Source of the DNA: Chromera velia
Taxonomy: Eukaryota > Sar > Chromeraceae
DNA length: 20,000 nucleotides
NCBI GenBank assembly: GCA_018398765.1
Contig: JAHBMJ010004557.1
Location: forward strand, 1-20,000
Reading direction: 5' to 3'
The notes under the pieces are model-generated. The model saw only the letters and a program-made list of their open reading frames with translations. It was not told the origin of the DNA and made no database searches. The translations under genes were made by a program, and so were the position numbers. Below are positions 19,508 to 20,000 of this stretch, in pieces; position 1 is the first letter of the stretch, and each line of letters opens with the position of its first letter.

Positions 19508-20000
19508 ACTCCCTCCATCGATGGTCAAATTAATGCTGGTCGAGGAAAGGTGCGAGAGGGGAGAGGGTCTCTTATCAGTCGGTTCTTCACCTGAATCGAT
19601 CTGTCATCCTCTCGTTGGGGGATGTGCGTGAGGGAGGCGTGAAAAGTTTGTTGGGATGTTTATTTTGATGTTGAACCAGAGACTCCAACAGAAATTAGAT
19701 CGGGCTCTTTCTGGCCAGCGTGATCTCTCCTCTCTTCACCGCCCTCGATGGGCAACACTGTTCGACTGACCTGTCTTCGACGATCGCATGATTGACTCGT
19801 CGTGCATGCGTGCGTGACTGTGTGGCTGCAGCGAGTGCGCAAGGGGTTGACAAGCTGCGTGAATGGTGTGAGCACGGAATGCGTGGTACGATGGCAGTGT
19901 GTAACGATGCAGGCCAAGTGTCTTACCGCGCTGCATCGGTTTGTGTCGTTGACAGCACTCGTTTCTTCAATTGCATTAATGAACTTGCATAAATTCCTAA
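19508..20000. other. eIF3e 3' flank; no further gene supported
   Basis: The first part must hold the eIF3e 3' UTR. I see no AATAAA hexamer in a suitable place, which is not decisive in protists. A 66-codon plus-strand frame at 19792-19992 and minus-strand frames over 19660-19936 show no family resemblance. Confidence 0.45.

Noticed and set aside
1-20000. tRNA, rRNA or snRNA genes
   Set aside because: Reading both strands I found no cloverleaf-like arrangement with a proper T-loop and acceptor stem and no rRNA-like conserved stretch; a covariance-model scan would be decisive.

Overview
The window looks like nuclear DNA of a protist or alga with spliceosomal introns, moderately high GC and many simple repeats. 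Two host genes can be read with confidence: an intron-rich gene for translation initiation factor eIF3 subunit e (+ strand, 14721-19507) and an intronless EXPERA-domain gene related to emopamil-binding protein / sterol isomerase (- strand, 4539-5420). A chromerid or related alveolate alga would fit the mix of intron-rich genes, CT/GT microsatellites in introns and retroelements. That is an impression, not something the sequence proves.

Layout. 1-4538: no gene I can support, only pyrimidine- and purine-rich low-complexity DNA, (GACA)n and (CAG)n microsatellites, an AT-rich stretch near 2.5-2.85 kb and one possible terminal exon near 2.0 kb. 4539-5420: EXPERA/EBP-like gene. 5421-6440: intergenic, with a CpG-rich patch at about 5.78-6.19 kb. 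6446-7260: a leader plus a minisatellite of 36-42 bp units. 7744-14059: a decayed retroelement whose coding strand is the minus strand. It is bounded by two 393-399 bp direct repeats and carries recognisable reverse transcriptase (RT) motif blocks, including RYMDD. 14184-14330: a second, short copy of the leader and minisatellite. 14721-19507: eIF3e, 11 exons. 19508-20000: downstream sequence with no supported gene.

The main points of interest are these. The two element-end repeats differ only by transitions, with no transversion or indel. The RT is of the QG-P-SP / YMDD kind rather than Gypsy/Copia-like, yet sits between LTR-like repeats, and a leader-minisatellite copy outside each repeat hints at a head-to-tail arrangement; this is closest to a Penelope-like plan. 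All ten inferred eIF3e introns obey GTNNGT...TGCAG, half with GTCAGT donors, and several use CT/GT microsatellites as the 3' splice tract. The eIF3e protein carries an unusual Arg/Gly/Asp-rich tail. The EBP-like protein has Asp where the HxxxE motif of EBP would have Glu.

The two host genes have no evident functional link: one acts in translation initiation, the other probably in an ER-membrane sterol or lipid step. The retroelement separates them.
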